Source of the DNA: Kordia sp045105435
GTDB lineage: Bacteria; Bacteroidota; Bacteroidia; Flavobacteriales; Flavobacteriaceae
Assembly: GCF_045105435.1 (NCBI RefSeq)
Contig: NZ_JBGCDL010000047.1
Span: forward strand, 8,697-72,696
Length of the DNA stretch: 64,000 nucleotides
Direction: 5' to 3'
Part shown: one piece after another, positions 8,108 to 17,699 of the stretch
Position numbering within the stretch: position 1 is the stretch's first letter
Layout of the letters: each line of letters begins with the position of its first letter
Made by a program: the position numbers and the translations under genes
The notes under the pieces: model-generated
Database searches by the model: none
What the model saw: the letters and a program-made list of their open reading frames with translations, nothing else
What the model was told of the DNA's origin: nothing

Positions 8108-8683
8108 TTATTTTTTAAATTTTTCTTCTCCTAGAAGTACGACTGCAAAAGTCTTAAAAATGATTTTAATATCGTTGATGAAACTGATATTTTCAACATA
8201 TTTTCTATCAAAAACCCATCTTTCTTTCCACGCTAAGTGAATGTTTCCGTTTACTTGCGAAAGTCCTGTTAAACCAGGTCGTACTGTAAGTCTGTGTTGC
8301 GCATTTTCATCAAAGTGTTCTTCTACAGCCGGTAATACAGGTCTTGGTCCTACAATAGACATATCGCCGTTGATGACATTTATGATTTGCGCGAGTTCGT
8401 CAATTTTGAATCTTCTGATGAATTTTCCAATAGTAGTCACATTTTTATCATTTTTAAACACCTGTTTGTTTACCGAGAAACCTTTGTTTACATACATAGA
8501 TCTGAATTTATGCAACCTGAATAGTTCTCCGTTTTTCCCAATACGTTCTTGCGAATAGAATATAGATCCTTTACTTGAAGTATATATTAATATGCCGACA
8601 ATTAAGAATAAAGGGAATAGTATTATTAGAGTAACAACTCCAACAAATACGTCTAGGATTCTTTTAAAATATCTTTTATACAT
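8108..8683 (-). CDS. Second initiating sugar transferase (PglC/WcaJ-type phosphoglycosyltransferase)
   Basis: A 191-residue monotopic phosphoglycosyltransferase with one hydrophobic helix (about residues 11-35), the FYSQERIGKNG and LHKFRSMY segments, the Asp95-Glu96 dyad (KIDELAQIINV), the VGPRPVLP motif (111-118), and the LTVRPGLTGLSQVNG segment. It would start glycan assembly by moving a sugar phosphate to undecaprenyl phosphate. It directly abuts the upstream glycosyltransferase gene (stop at 8684). The other family member at 4281-4841 shares the core but lacks the GLTGLSQVNG signature (it has GMTSEAALK), so they probably use different sugars. Confidence 0.93.
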   Translation of the reverse strand: MYKRYFKRILDVFVGVVTLIILFPLFLIVGILIYTSSKGSIFYSQERIGKNGELFRLHKFRSMYVNKGFSVNKQVFKNDKNVTTIGKFIRRFKIDELAQIINVINGDMSIVGPRPVLPAVEEHFDENAQHRLTVRPGLTGLSQVNGNIHLAWKERWVFDRKYVENISFINDIKIIFKTFAVVLLGEEKFKK

Positions 8684-9931
8684 TTATTTAAAATTCTTTT
8701 CTATTTCAGAAATATAGGTATCTGCCAGCCTATTTCTATCAAAATTTTCTTTGGCGTAAAAGTAGCCATTATCGCCCATTTTGTCAAACATATTGTCTGA
8801 ATTGATCGCTTCTATTATTTTGGCTGCTATATCTTTAGCGTTTTCTGGTTCTACACATATTCCGCATTTAGCTTCTTCTATTAAATCTTTTGATATTCCT
8901 TCAATTGCTAATAGAATTGGTTTTTTGCATGACATGTAGTCAAATGTTTTGTTGGAATAGATTGTTTTGAATGTATCAATCCGTTTTAGTACCGATGCGC
9001 CCATGTCTGACGAGAGTATGTATTTGAATACTTCTCTTTTGGATACTGGATCTCGGAAGATGACTTGTGCTTGTAGGTTTCTTTTTGCTACTTCACTTTG
9101 CAGCATTTCTTTTTGCATTCCCGAACCTATGAGTTGAAATACCACATTGGTTTCTCGTAAGTGTTCGGCAGCATCTACCAATTGAATTAGATGATTTGCA
9201 ACTCCGTGCGCACCAACATAGGTAATGACAAATTTGTCTTGCAATCCTAGTTCTTTTTTGAAAGCAGGTGCATCAAAGTCTTTTTGTATTTCTTCCGCCA
9301 AGGTAAAATCGGCTGCATTTGGAATGAAGATGATTTTTTCTGCAGGTACGTTTTTGTCCTTGATGAGTTTGTCTCTAAATGCAGGTGTTAATACATTGAT
9401 GAGTCGCGCTCGTTTGTACATGAATTTTTCAAACCAATAGGCAAATTTGATGATGATTTTGTTTTTTAATACACCTGTGTCAATAGCTGATTCTGGCCAC
9501 AAATCTCTAATTTCAAATACAAACGGAATTCGCTTGAATAGATAGAGTACATACGCCGTAATTCCCACAAATAGTGGTGGCGACGTTACTAGAATGGCAT
9601 CAAACTTTTTTCCCCTGGTTTTGAATAAACCTGCATAAATACTTGAAAATACAAACGAAAAGTATGCCCAAAGTCTTCCTAAGAAGCTGACGTTGTAACT
9701 TTCAGATACGTGACAACGAATGACATCCACGCCATCATAGAAACCTTTATCTTTAAACGTGTATTTACCTTTGTATTTTGGATTCTTTTTTCCTGTTGTA
9801 TAGTGTACCATTCCTGCCAAGACGGTAATTTCATGTCCTTGCTCTGACCACATTTTTGTCATCTCGTTGAAGCGCGATCCGCCGCCTTCATCTTTTTCTA
9901 GAAATGCTTGGTGTATTAGTAATATTTTCAT
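8684..9931 (-). CDS. WbuB-like family 4 glycosyltransferase
   Basis: A 415-residue GT-B glycosyltransferase. The N-terminus (LLIHQAFLEKDEGGGSRF) and the VLAGMVHYTTGKKNPKYKGK segment resemble the WbuB family, which adds FucNAc-type sugars. The C-terminal GT4 domain has VITYVGAHGVANHL and a YSNKTFDYMSCKKPILL nucleotide-sugar site. A central hydrophobic stretch (about 85-135) may anchor it to the inner membrane. It is followed without gap by the phosphoglycosyltransferase gene, so it could add the second sugar. Donor specificity cannot be read from sequence. Confidence 0.88.
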   Translation of the reverse strand: MKILLIHQAFLEKDEGGGSRFNEMTKMWSEQGHEITVLAGMVHYTTGKKNPKYKGKYTFKDKGFYDGVDVIRCHVSESYNVSFLGRLWAYFSFVFSSIYAGLFKTRGKKFDAILVTSPPLFVGITAYVLYLFKRIPFVFEIRDLWPESAIDTGVLKNKIIIKFAYWFEKFMYKRARLINVLTPAFRDKLIKDKNVPAEKIIFIPNAADFTLAEEIQKDFDAPAFKKELGLQDKFVITYVGAHGVANHLIQLVDAAEHLRETNVVFQLIGSGMQKEMLQSEVAKRNLQAQVIFRDPVSKREVFKYILSSDMGASVLKRIDTFKTIYSNKTFDYMSCKKPILLAIEGISKDLIEEAKCGICVEPENAKDIAAKIIEAINSDNMFDKMGDNGYFYAKENFDRNRLADTYISEIEKNFK

Positions 9932-9940
9932 CAGGTATGC

Positions 9941-11821
9941 TTATATGTTTATCTCAATTGAGGTGTTTAGGCTACTTCGATTCGTTTTGAATGTGATTCG
10001 AAGCGATTTTTCTTTGATTCCATAGTAACCAGAAAACCATTTTTCTTCTACTAGCGGTTCTAATATGTTTCCTTGATCGTCTTTGGTGATGATGTTCACT
10101 TTGTCAAAATAATCGGGATGTACATGCCAATATTGATATATGGAATGGTCTTTTTTGTTTTGAACCGTATCTTGAATATCCCAACGATTTTTGCTCGCTG
10201 TTTTGGTTACTTTTCTATGGTGTGTAATGTTGTTTCCTAGCTGTGCAAATGCTTTGATGTTTCCGTCAAATTCATACGCGTTTTCCTTTTTTTGAAGCTT
10301 TGCAGCAGCTTTTTTTACCCAGTAAAACCAAATAAATCGGCTTCCTTTTAGCATTTGGTCAGCTTTGCCAACACTTACCGTATTGTGTCCTTCGCAACCA
10401 TTGAAATAAGCAAGTTCTTCTTTTGTGGTGTTGTATTTGTACGATCCGCTATCGCGTAAATAGTTGATTCCGTTTGCCCAAATATCAATGTGTAAGTTAT
10501 CGGACTGAAAAGGTCGGTCTTTGTGTTTTCCACATCGGATAAACGTTTTTGTAGTTTCGTCTTGAATGATGTAATAGCCACCTTTTTCAAATGGATTTAA
10601 CGTATTGGACGCTTTGTATGGTTTAAGTTCGGGTTGTATGCCGTACCAATGCGCACTTTCTGATTTGTTGTAGGTATAGCCGTTTAGCACAGCTCTTAAA
10701 TCATCTAGCTGCGACGTATATATTCTGTAATCGTCATTGGTGAGTTTAAAGAATAGCGCGCCATCATTGGAACCGTAATTTGGTAATTTTCCGCTTACAG
10801 GATCGAGCGAAGCATCTAAGAAATTGAGTGATTTTTGCGCTCTGTCGTATACTTTCGGATCAAATTTTTCATTGTTGAGTCTGGAAAGTTGAATTCCCCA
10901 CGTTAATAATTGCACTACTACTCGGTGATAGTTCATTGAAAATTGTAAGAAAGTACCATCTTCATATACTTGATACGCCACTTCTTGCTCAAACCATTTT
11001 TTACCGTGCTTGCTCCATTTGTCAACATCTGGCATGAATGGAAAAAGTTTCGCCGAAAGGTATAACATTAAGGTTTCTGTAATGGCGTGATTGTTTCGCA
11101 CCGTAATACGAGAAAAGTTAATGTTATGGTATACGTGATGGAGTTTCCAATAGACGTTGTGCATTATTTTTTGGAATAATGCTTCGGTTAGGTTTGGTGA
11201 ATCTTTGTAATAATACAACGCAAACATCCAATTCATGATACGCAAACTTGCTTCTTGACTGCATTTGTAGTTTGGCCCTTGATTGATTGGATTTTTTTCG
11301 ATGAAGTCTTCTATTTCGCTGAATACAAATTTTGACTGATCTTCCTCAAAGTGATAATCGTACCGAATGATGTCGTATAAGTAGGAGAATCGCGCTTTTT
11401 CCCAAACGTATTTGATATCGCCTGCTTCTTTGGATAAGTCTTCAATTTCCGACCAATGTTTGTTGATGTCGTATTGATGTCCCGTGGAAGGATTTACAAT
11501 CCAACTGTAGTCTTTGCCAAGATCGAGTTTTGATTTGTTGAAAAAGGTAAATACGCCTTTTTGAATTTCTTCATACGTTTCTTTGAGTGATTCCGTAGGT
11601 TGTTTTGGCAACTTTGAAATGTCTTTTCCGTAGAAAAAGAATGGCGGTAAGTTGTTTTTCCAATCTTCTAGTGTTGTGAATTTTTTTTCTGTCGGATTGG
11701 TTGGAAATACTTTTTTTTGCCAGCCAAGTTTTGATTTGACTGTATAAAAGATTCTAAAAAAAAGATAGCGTGCGCCCATGTTTGAGATAAAGTTGGCTAT
11801 CTTTTTTACTTTTTGAATCAT
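9941..11821 (-). CDS. Heparinase II/III-family protein
   Basis: A 626-residue protein with an alpha/alpha toroid N-terminal domain (about 100-380, including NNHAITETLMLYLSAK with a candidate catalytic His) and a C-terminal beta-sandwich of the heparinase II/III family (from about 420). No signal peptide is visible, although secreted lyases normally have one. In polysaccharide gene clusters such proteins occur beside two-domain oxidoreductases and glycosyltransferases, where they may trim or epimerise uronic-acid-containing glycans. It lies 9 bp upstream of the GT4 gene in the same operon. Confidence 0.85.
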   Translation of the reverse strand: MIQKVKKIANFISNMGARYLFFRIFYTVKSKLGWQKKVFPTNPTEKKFTTLEDWKNNLPPFFFYGKDISKLPKQPTESLKETYEEIQKGVFTFFNKSKLDLGKDYSWIVNPSTGHQYDINKHWSEIEDLSKEAGDIKYVWEKARFSYLYDIIRYDYHFEEDQSKFVFSEIEDFIEKNPINQGPNYKCSQEASLRIMNWMFALYYYKDSPNLTEALFQKIMHNVYWKLHHVYHNINFSRITVRNNHAITETLMLYLSAKLFPFMPDVDKWSKHGKKWFEQEVAYQVYEDGTFLQFSMNYHRVVVQLLTWGIQLSRLNNEKFDPKVYDRAQKSLNFLDASLDPVSGKLPNYGSNDGALFFKLTNDDYRIYTSQLDDLRAVLNGYTYNKSESAHWYGIQPELKPYKASNTLNPFEKGGYYIIQDETTKTFIRCGKHKDRPFQSDNLHIDIWANGINYLRDSGSYKYNTTKEELAYFNGCEGHNTVSVGKADQMLKGSRFIWFYWVKKAAAKLQKKENAYEFDGNIKAFAQLGNNITHHRKVTKTASKNRWDIQDTVQNKKDHSIYQYWHVHPDYFDKVNIITKDDQGNILEPLVEEKWFSGYYGIKEKSLRITFKTNRSSLNTSIEINI

Positions 11822-11848
11822 TTGGTATGTATTTATTTTTTTATGTCT

Positions 11849-12652
11849 CTATTTCGATTGTGTTTGCTGCTGTAAGTATTGGTCGCCAATTTCATTAAGA
11901 TGTTTGTCTATAATGTAGTATTGTCTTCCATCGGCTTCCGCTTGCGGCTTGCGTTGTATGTCACCATTTAAAAACCCAACAATGGTTTCTACAAAGTTTT
12001 TGGTCATAATCGGTTCAAAACGAGCACGCAACGATTTTATGTTTTCGTTCTCAATAAGTTTTACATCAAATACTTTTAAGATATCGCCTGTGTCTACACC
12101 TTTGTCCATAAAATGCACGGTAAAACCAATATTATCGAAGTCTTTTTTGAATATAGGCCATTCTACCACGTCCATTCCTCTGTATTCAGGAAGTTTTCCC
12201 ATGTGACAGTTAAATACGCCTGCGCCTGCATTGTCTAAGATGTTTTTTCGGATCAATCCGCCACCGGTAAATACAGTTGCATCTACTTGTTTTTCTTTGA
12301 GTTTGTCTTCAACAAATTTCGTGTTTAAATCGTCCACAAAACACACTTCTACACCTTTTGCTTCCAGCTCTTTTACATTTTTTAGTGTGATGTTTTCTTT
12401 TTTGCGATAGTCCACGATTGTTTCAATATTCGCGAAAGCATCATACGCTTTATTTTTGAGTACGAGTTTTTTCCAGATTTTTTTTAGGAGACGTACACCA
12501 TCTCTGGAGAATTCGTCCTTAAATCTTGATAGTGTGAACTTTTTTACAAAAACCACCTCAATTTTTATATCGTTCCGCATCAATAATTCACTCACTGATG
12601 TAGAATATAAACTTGCTGGATTTGGAGAAATGATCGCAACTTTTTTTTGCAT
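11849..12652 (-). CDS. Formyltransferase-family protein (PurN/sugar formyltransferase-like)
   Basis: A 267-residue protein with a formyltransferase core. The complete Asn148-His150-Asp187 triad is visible in VFNCHMGKLPEYRGMD and MDKGVDTGDIL. This differs from the other formyltransferase at 7122-8102, which lacks the Asn and carries an extra C-terminal domain. It would use N10-formyl-tetrahydrofolate to formylate an amino sugar or another amine. The gene lies between the heparinase and a small unknown gene. A housekeeping PurN role is unlikely, because the N-terminal part is divergent and the context is glycan synthesis. Confidence 0.82.
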   Translation of the reverse strand: MQKKVAIISPNPASLYSTSVSELLMRNDIKIEVVFVKKFTLSRFKDEFSRDGVRLLKKIWKKLVLKNKAYDAFANIETIVDYRKKENITLKNVKELEAKGVEVCFVDDLNTKFVEDKLKEKQVDATVFTGGGLIRKNILDNAGAGVFNCHMGKLPEYRGMDVVEWPIFKKDFDNIGFTVHFMDKGVDTGDILKVFDVKLIENENIKSLRARFEPIMTKNFVETIVGFLNGDIQRKPQAEADGRQYYIIDKHLNEIGDQYLQQQTQSK

Positions 12653-12662
12653 CTTAATCGTT

Positions 12663-13190
12663 TTATAAATTCTTGATTAGGTTGTGTACTGCAATGATAT
12701 TGTACGAGTATTGCACGTTGAATGTACTGTTTAGAAAACCTTGTTTTGATAATGCTTTTTTTCGCAACAGCTTTAGTGCAACGCTTAAATAACGACTGTC
12801 ATTTGTAACCGTGTAATATTCTAATAGTAAAGTAATTATGTTTTGTATAAACGTAACTCTTTGTTCTTTGTTGGTATAGTTTTTTTGAATGCGTTCTTCT
12901 ACACTGCTGAGTCTGAATTCAAGAAAGCGGTATATTTTTTTGCACCAAAATTGATGATTTTCATTGGCAGCATCAAGATTGGCTCTTAGTGCTATAATGT
13001 CATCTGTTTTAATGGTTTTGAAGTATTTGTATTTTGGTAATGTAGCATCAATTGAGGCATTATTTTTACAGGCACTGTCCTGCATGCCAATTTTTTTATG
13101 GAATGCTTCGTTACAATAAACTAGCTGCGCCTGATTTTTTTTCAGATTTGCTTGATGCGCTTCAATTTTTGAGAATAATGTATCAGTCAT
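12663..13190 (-). CDS. Unknown helical protein linked to the Asp-box protein
   Basis: A 175-residue protein that I do not recognise. The frame is open to 13217, but I choose ATG 13190 (MTDTLF), which overlaps the stop of the upstream gene by 8 bp (ATGACTGA), a typical coupling arrangement. The product is rich in Lys, Asn and Leu, looks mainly alpha-helical, and has no signal peptide or membrane segment. One helix contains SSVEERIQKNYTNKEQR, and another TNDSRYLSVALKLLRKK. Tight coupling to the beta-propeller-like protein suggests the two act together. Confidence 0.7.
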   Translation of the reverse strand: MTDTLFSKIEAHQANLKKNQAQLVYCNEAFHKKIGMQDSACKNNASIDATLPKYKYFKTIKTDDIIALRANLDAANENHQFWCKKIYRFLEFRLSSVEERIQKNYTNKEQRVTFIQNIITLLLEYYTVTNDSRYLSVALKLLRKKALSKQGFLNSTFNVQYSYNIIAVHNLIKNL

Positions 13191-14214
13191 TGATTTTGTA
13201 TGTATACGATTTACCATCTACTTTCGTAAGTGCTTCAAAGAATAACGGAAAGCTATCACTGCTTTGTTCGCCATCGGCAAAGGCAATAACGCCCCATTTG
13301 AAGTAGCGCATTGGTAGCCTATCTTTTTTAAATTTTGCAAGCTCTGTCCAAGTTTCTAAATCTTTGGTAACGAGCAAATGTGCATAGTTATCAATGACAC
13401 CATCACCTATTTCTACACTTGAAGCCGCCATGTAATACCCATCTGTGAGTTCTTTTACATACCAAACAGGTCCTGGAAATGCTTCTTTTTTAGTGATTTT
13501 ATACGTTTTTCTGTCCATTTCGTAATGGTAGCTTCTTTCAATCGGCGAATCCATAATCCAATGTACCGAGTTTTTTTGAAAGATGATACTTACCGTACGA
13601 TAGGTTTGACTTCCATCGCCAATTTTTTCATTGTTGGTAAAATTGGCATCTGATTTCATCACGATATTTTCGTTTTCAAAATCGCCCGTAAGCGTCCATA
13701 TTTTGTCTTCGTATGTATCGTAATAGCAACCGTGAATGTGTTTTATTTCTCCTGCTGGGAATTGGTAAATGACTTCCCACGATTGCCCATTGTCTGAACT
13801 TTTGTAGACATTTACGGGTTTGCGTTCGCCATTGTTTCCGTATTCACCAAAAAACATTTCTCCTTGCTTGTTGGTACACATGGATTGATGCAATATGTTT
13901 CTACAGTTTTTTAGTGTGAGCGTTTCTTTTAATTCATTTGTTTCCAAATTGTAGCTATACACTTTGTACTTTCTGATGAGTACTAGAAATTTTCCTGCGG
14001 TAAACACATTGCATTTATCTAATCGTAATGCACGTCTTGACAAGCGAAAAAGTCCAAATACGTTATCGACCAAACCTGAAGGTAATTTTACCGTACAGTT
14101 ATAGCCGTTGTATTTAACTTTTACTTTGTTAAATTTACTCGAAATGATATCACTTCCACTGTAATAATGTACAACTTCCGTGCTTGGTATTTTGTTTATT
14201 TTTTCAAGATTCAT
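13183..14214 (-). CDS. Asp-box (BNR repeat) beta-propeller-like protein
   Basis: A 343-residue protein with an Asp-box-like motif, SSDNGQSWEV (about residue 165), and other Trp-containing strands (KIWTLTGDF, VTKDLETWTEL) at blade-like spacing. This suggests a sialidase-fold beta-propeller. There is no signal peptide, so it is probably cytoplasmic, unlike classical sialidases. It sits 3 bp after the two-domain oxidoreductase gene and overlaps the next gene by 8 bp. Catalytic residues of sialidases (arginine triad, Tyr/Glu) are not clearly recognisable, so enzyme function is uncertain. Confidence 0.7.
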   Translation of the reverse strand: MNLEKINKIPSTEVVHYYSGSDIISSKFNKVKVKYNGYNCTVKLPSGLVDNVFGLFRLSRRALRLDKCNVFTAGKFLVLIRKYKVYSYNLETNELKETLTLKNCRNILHQSMCTNKQGEMFFGEYGNNGERKPVNVYKSSDNGQSWEVIYQFPAGEIKHIHGCYYDTYEDKIWTLTGDFENENIVMKSDANFTNNEKIGDGSQTYRTVSIIFQKNSVHWIMDSPIERSYHYEMDRKTYKITKKEAFPGPVWYVKELTDGYYMAASSVEIGDGVIDNYAHLLVTKDLETWTELAKFKKDRLPMRYFKWGVIAFADGEQSSDSFPLFFEALTKVDGKSYTYKIND

Positions 14215-14217
14215 GGC

Positions 14218-16344
14218 TTATTCAGTCACATCGACCCACTGCTTTGTTTTTAAACTTTCTATTGCTGCAAAACTAGCTTTGGTAGCGTTTACTACATCTT
14301 CAAAAGGCATGATTGGATCTCCACCTTCTTTTAAGAACGTCATTAGTTTGTTGAATTGATTTTTGTGTCCCTTGTTTAGCTTCGTCTTCATCTTTTTAAA
14401 CCCTTTGATGTTGTATCCTTTGGTTTGCCTGAAGTTATCCATGATAAGTGTACTTTCGTTGAAGTATACTTCTAAACGTTCTTTAGAGTAGCTTTTTGCT
14501 CCGTTAGAGAAATAGTTTACGACACCTGTAGAACCGTTTTCATATTTTAATAGAATACTAGCGTTGTCAGTGTTTTCAGCTGGATTTTCTCCCATAGCGT
14601 TCATCATTACCGATTTTACTTTGCTTCCCGTTAGGTACGAGATTAAATCAATGTAATGTACACCTTCTGCAATGATTCGCCCACCGTTTACATCCATATC
14701 GTGAAACCACATTTCGTACGGAATGTGTCCTGCGTTCATGGTAGCCACAACGTTTAATACATTGTTCCCTACCAAGCTTTTCATTTTTTCAATGTGTGGC
14801 GAAAAACGTCTATTGAACCCAACTGTAATCGAGTTTTTATTGTCTTTTGCATAGTACGCATCCATTACGGCTTGTAGTCCTTCTGGATTGATTGCCAATG
14901 GTTTTTCAACAAATACATGCTTGTTGTGTTTTAGTGTTTCTAACACCATTGGTACGTGATGATTTGGACGCGTGGTAATCATTACCATGTTTACCTCATC
15001 ATCTGTCAACATTTCTTTGTTTTCTGTAACGCTGTATGCGATGTTGTGTTTTTTAGCGAGTTCTGTTCCGTTTACACCACCAGAAGATGAAATGTATTTA
15101 AGATCAGCGGCAGAACCTTTAAGTGCAGGAAGTAATGTCATTTTTGCAAAGTTTCCAGCGCCAATAATTCCAACGGTACTTTTAGAAGCTGCGAATGATT
15201 TTTCGTGAACTTTTACTTTTCTTGATAATGACTTTTCTCCTTCTTTGTATTTTATGATCGATGCAATAGATTTTGAACTTCCTATGTCGCCATAGATTTT
15301 GTCAAAGTCTTCTAAATCGACTACTTCTGATATTAATTCTTCTACTTGTAGTTTTCCTGTAGAGATGAGTTTTAATACAGCTTCAAAGTTTCGTTTTTCT
15401 GTCCAACGTACAAATGGCAATGGATAATCGGTACCATTTATTTCGTATTCATCGTCATATCTACCTGGTCCGTACGAACAAGATACTTGGAAACTTAATT
15501 CTTTTTCGTAGAAGTCTGGACGTGCAATGTTAAGTCCTATGATTCCTACCAATACAATTCTACCTCTTTTACGGCTCATGTTTGCCGCATCTTTGATGAT
15601 TGCATTTGTTTTAGCTGAAGCGGTAATAATTACTGCATCTGCTCCAACTTGGTTGGTAGCATTCATCACTACATTTACAGGATTGTTTCCTTTTGCAGGA
15701 TTGAAAGCTTGGATTCCTTTGCTGTTTGCAATGGCTACTTTGTTATCATCAAGATCGTACCCAATTACATTACAACCGTTTGCTACTAACATTTCTGCTG
15801 TTAGTAAACCTACCAATCCTAAACCAATGACTACAATTGTTTCTCCTAGTGTTGGTTTTACTAAACGAATTCCTTGCAATCCAATGGCTCCAATTACTGT
15901 AAATACAGCTTCTTCGTCACTGATATTGTCTGGAATATGTGCTACTAAATTTTTAGGGATTGAAACAAATTCGGCATGTTGTCCGTTAGAAACAACTCGG
16001 TCGCCTACTTTAAAGTCATCAACTCCAGCACCAACTTCTATTACTTTACCTACATTACAATATCCAAGTGGTAATGGTTGTTCTAGTTTGCTAAAAACAG
16101 CTTCTAGTGTTGGCATTAAACCTTCTGATTTAATTTTATCCAATACCATTTTCACTTTGTCTGGTTGTTGTCTTGCCTTTTGGATTAGGGAAGCTTTACC
16201 AAATTCAACTAGCATTCGCTCAGTTCCAAGTGAAACTAAACTTCTAGTCGTTTGAATGAGTACTTGGCCTGCTTTTACCTTTGGAGCGGGTAATTCTGCT
16301 AAGTCAGTAACTCCAGTTTTAAAAGACTGTAATATTTGTTTCAT
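14218..16344 (-). CDS. Two-domain oxidoreductase: zinc-type alcohol dehydrogenase fused to Gfo/Idh/MocA
   Basis: The 708-residue protein joins an MDR alcohol-dehydrogenase half (about 1-370, with the NAD motif GLGLVGLLTAE) to a Gfo/Idh/MocA half starting near GIIGAGNFAK (about 391) and containing the VEKPLA motif. The fusion is known as the bi-domain oxidoreductase family and is common in exopolysaccharide loci next to heparinase-like genes. It probably oxidises and reduces a sugar intermediate in two steps. Its start overlaps the stop of the Wzy-like gene by 4 bp. The typical zinc-binding Cys cluster of MDR enzymes is not obvious. Confidence 0.9.
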   Translation of the reverse strand: MKQILQSFKTGVTDLAELPAPKVKAGQVLIQTTRSLVSLGTERMLVEFGKASLIQKARQQPDKVKMVLDKIKSEGLMPTLEAVFSKLEQPLPLGYCNVGKVIEVGAGVDDFKVGDRVVSNGQHAEFVSIPKNLVAHIPDNISDEEAVFTVIGAIGLQGIRLVKPTLGETIVVIGLGLVGLLTAEMLVANGCNVIGYDLDDNKVAIANSKGIQAFNPAKGNNPVNVVMNATNQVGADAVIITASAKTNAIIKDAANMSRKRGRIVLVGIIGLNIARPDFYEKELSFQVSCSYGPGRYDDEYEINGTDYPLPFVRWTEKRNFEAVLKLISTGKLQVEELISEVVDLEDFDKIYGDIGSSKSIASIIKYKEGEKSLSRKVKVHEKSFAASKSTVGIIGAGNFAKMTLLPALKGSAADLKYISSSGGVNGTELAKKHNIAYSVTENKEMLTDDEVNMVMITTRPNHHVPMVLETLKHNKHVFVEKPLAINPEGLQAVMDAYYAKDNKNSITVGFNRRFSPHIEKMKSLVGNNVLNVVATMNAGHIPYEMWFHDMDVNGGRIIAEGVHYIDLISYLTGSKVKSVMMNAMGENPAENTDNASILLKYENGSTGVVNYFSNGAKSYSKERLEVYFNESTLIMDNFRQTKGYNIKGFKKMKTKLNKGHKNQFNKLMTFLKEGGDPIMPFEDVVNATKASFAAIESLKTKQWVDVTE

Positions 16345-17690
16345 GAAGATATTGTATTTAATTTAGTATTCGTTTTTTTTAGTTTTAGTCGTATACTCGT
16401 TAAGAAGTATATGAGTAAAAACGGTATTAATGATATAAAGAATCTTGAGTAAAACCCAAGAAATTCAGCATAGTAAAACATTGTAGCAAACATAATTGCC
16501 GTAAAGAACGATGTTATTCTTACAATGATATATTTTGATCGGTTTAGTCTCCGCAGCAAGAATCCTACAAAAATTGCAATGGCTACTGGAAAGATAATCA
16601 TTCCAACCACGCCATAATTCATTTGCAACTCAGTAAAATATCCTGTAGTTAGTGATGAGTTTCTTTCGCCACCTATTACATAACTACCTGGATCAATCAT
16701 ATTTTTTAGTTTTGGTCCAGCTCCAAGCGGTTTATTGGGCCACAAACTTCTTGGAATAGGATTTGTAAATCCTGCCACATAGGTTTGTCCCCATAGTTTT
16801 TCATGCTTGTTTTCAAGAAGCCACAAAATGTTTTCGTGATTTCCGAAGGCTCCGTTTAGCGATTTTACTAAGGAGTATTCAAATTCTTTGTGTCGTGATG
16901 CGTACAAAGCATATCGTTCTTTTCCGATATTAAAAAATAATGTAAAGGCAAAGATAAGCGCCAAAAAGATGGAACCTATTATTTTTGCTTGCTTTTTGCT
17001 AAGCTTGGTATTCAACATTCTATTATTGATAATCCAAGCACCACCAATAATAAGTAACATGGTAAATATTGAGTTTCTGTTACTGTTTAAGGTGTAATAT
17101 GTAATACTTAGCGCGGTAGATATGATGGTAAAGAAAAGTGCTTTTCGTTTTATTTTTTTCTTAGTTGACAAGAAGTAACAGAAGATGAATATAAACGCAG
17201 AAAGGTAGGTCCAGTGTGCAAATAGTATTTGTATTCCTTTTCCTTGCCCGTGACTGATACGATCTCTTAGGTATTCGGTAACACCAATAGATAAAATTCC
17301 AGATAGGTTGTTGTATGCAAAGTATGCTCCTACTAAAAAGATCAAGATGTTGATATTGATAATTCTGTTGAGCTCTCTGTTTCTTCCTTTTACGTCTTTA
17401 AATACTTGATAGTAATCTAATTTGAATCTTGAGAAAAAGACCATGTATATTAATTGCCCAACGACAACAAGTATGATGGATATTAATATGGTAATTGTAC
17501 TGTATTCTTCTTGATACCTGTAGTAATCAGCATTTATCTGCATTAACGGTAACAAGAGGTGAATTATAGCAAAGAAAAGTGTAGCCAAAACGAGTGGATT
17601 TGAGTAAATGGCTCCAACCCCTCTTTGGATAATGAAATAGGCGGTAAAGCCTAAGACAAAGATTAATAATATTGCTAATAGTATAATCAC
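16341..17690 (-). CDS. O-antigen polymerase-like (Wzy) membrane protein
   Basis: A 449-residue integral membrane protein with about ten to twelve hydrophobic segments and a long periplasmic loop (about 255-330, including LWPNKPLGAGPKLK), resembling oligosaccharide-repeat polymerases. It would polymerise lipid-linked repeat units in the periplasm. The start is GTG at 17690, since no ATG lies near the first membrane helix. It overlaps the following gene by 4 bp. Family proteins diverge strongly, so the call rests on topology, loop and context. Confidence 0.8.
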   Translation of the reverse strand: MIILLAILLIFVLGFTAYFIIQRGVGAIYSNPLVLATLFFAIIHLLLPLMQINADYYRYQEEYSTITILISIILVVVGQLIYMVFFSRFKLDYYQVFKDVKGRNRELNRIININILIFLVGAYFAYNNLSGILSIGVTEYLRDRISHGQGKGIQILFAHWTYLSAFIFIFCYFLSTKKKIKRKALFFTIISTALSITYYTLNSNRNSIFTMLLIIGGAWIINNRMLNTKLSKKQAKIIGSIFLALIFAFTLFFNIGKERYALYASRHKEFEYSLVKSLNGAFGNHENILWLLENKHEKLWGQTYVAGFTNPIPRSLWPNKPLGAGPKLKNMIDPGSYVIGGERNSSLTTGYFTELQMNYGVVGMIIFPVAIAIFVGFLLRRLNRSKYIIVRITSFFTAIMFATMFYYAEFLGFYSRFFISLIPFLLIYFLTSIRLKLKKTNTKLNTISS

Positions 17691-17699
17691 GCTGTGTCT

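Noticed and set aside
15527..16255. Long plus-strand ORF opposite the two-domain oxidoreductase
   Set aside because: It is an antisense shadow of a well-supported gene, with a Thr/Ser/Pro/Ile-rich composition and no motif.
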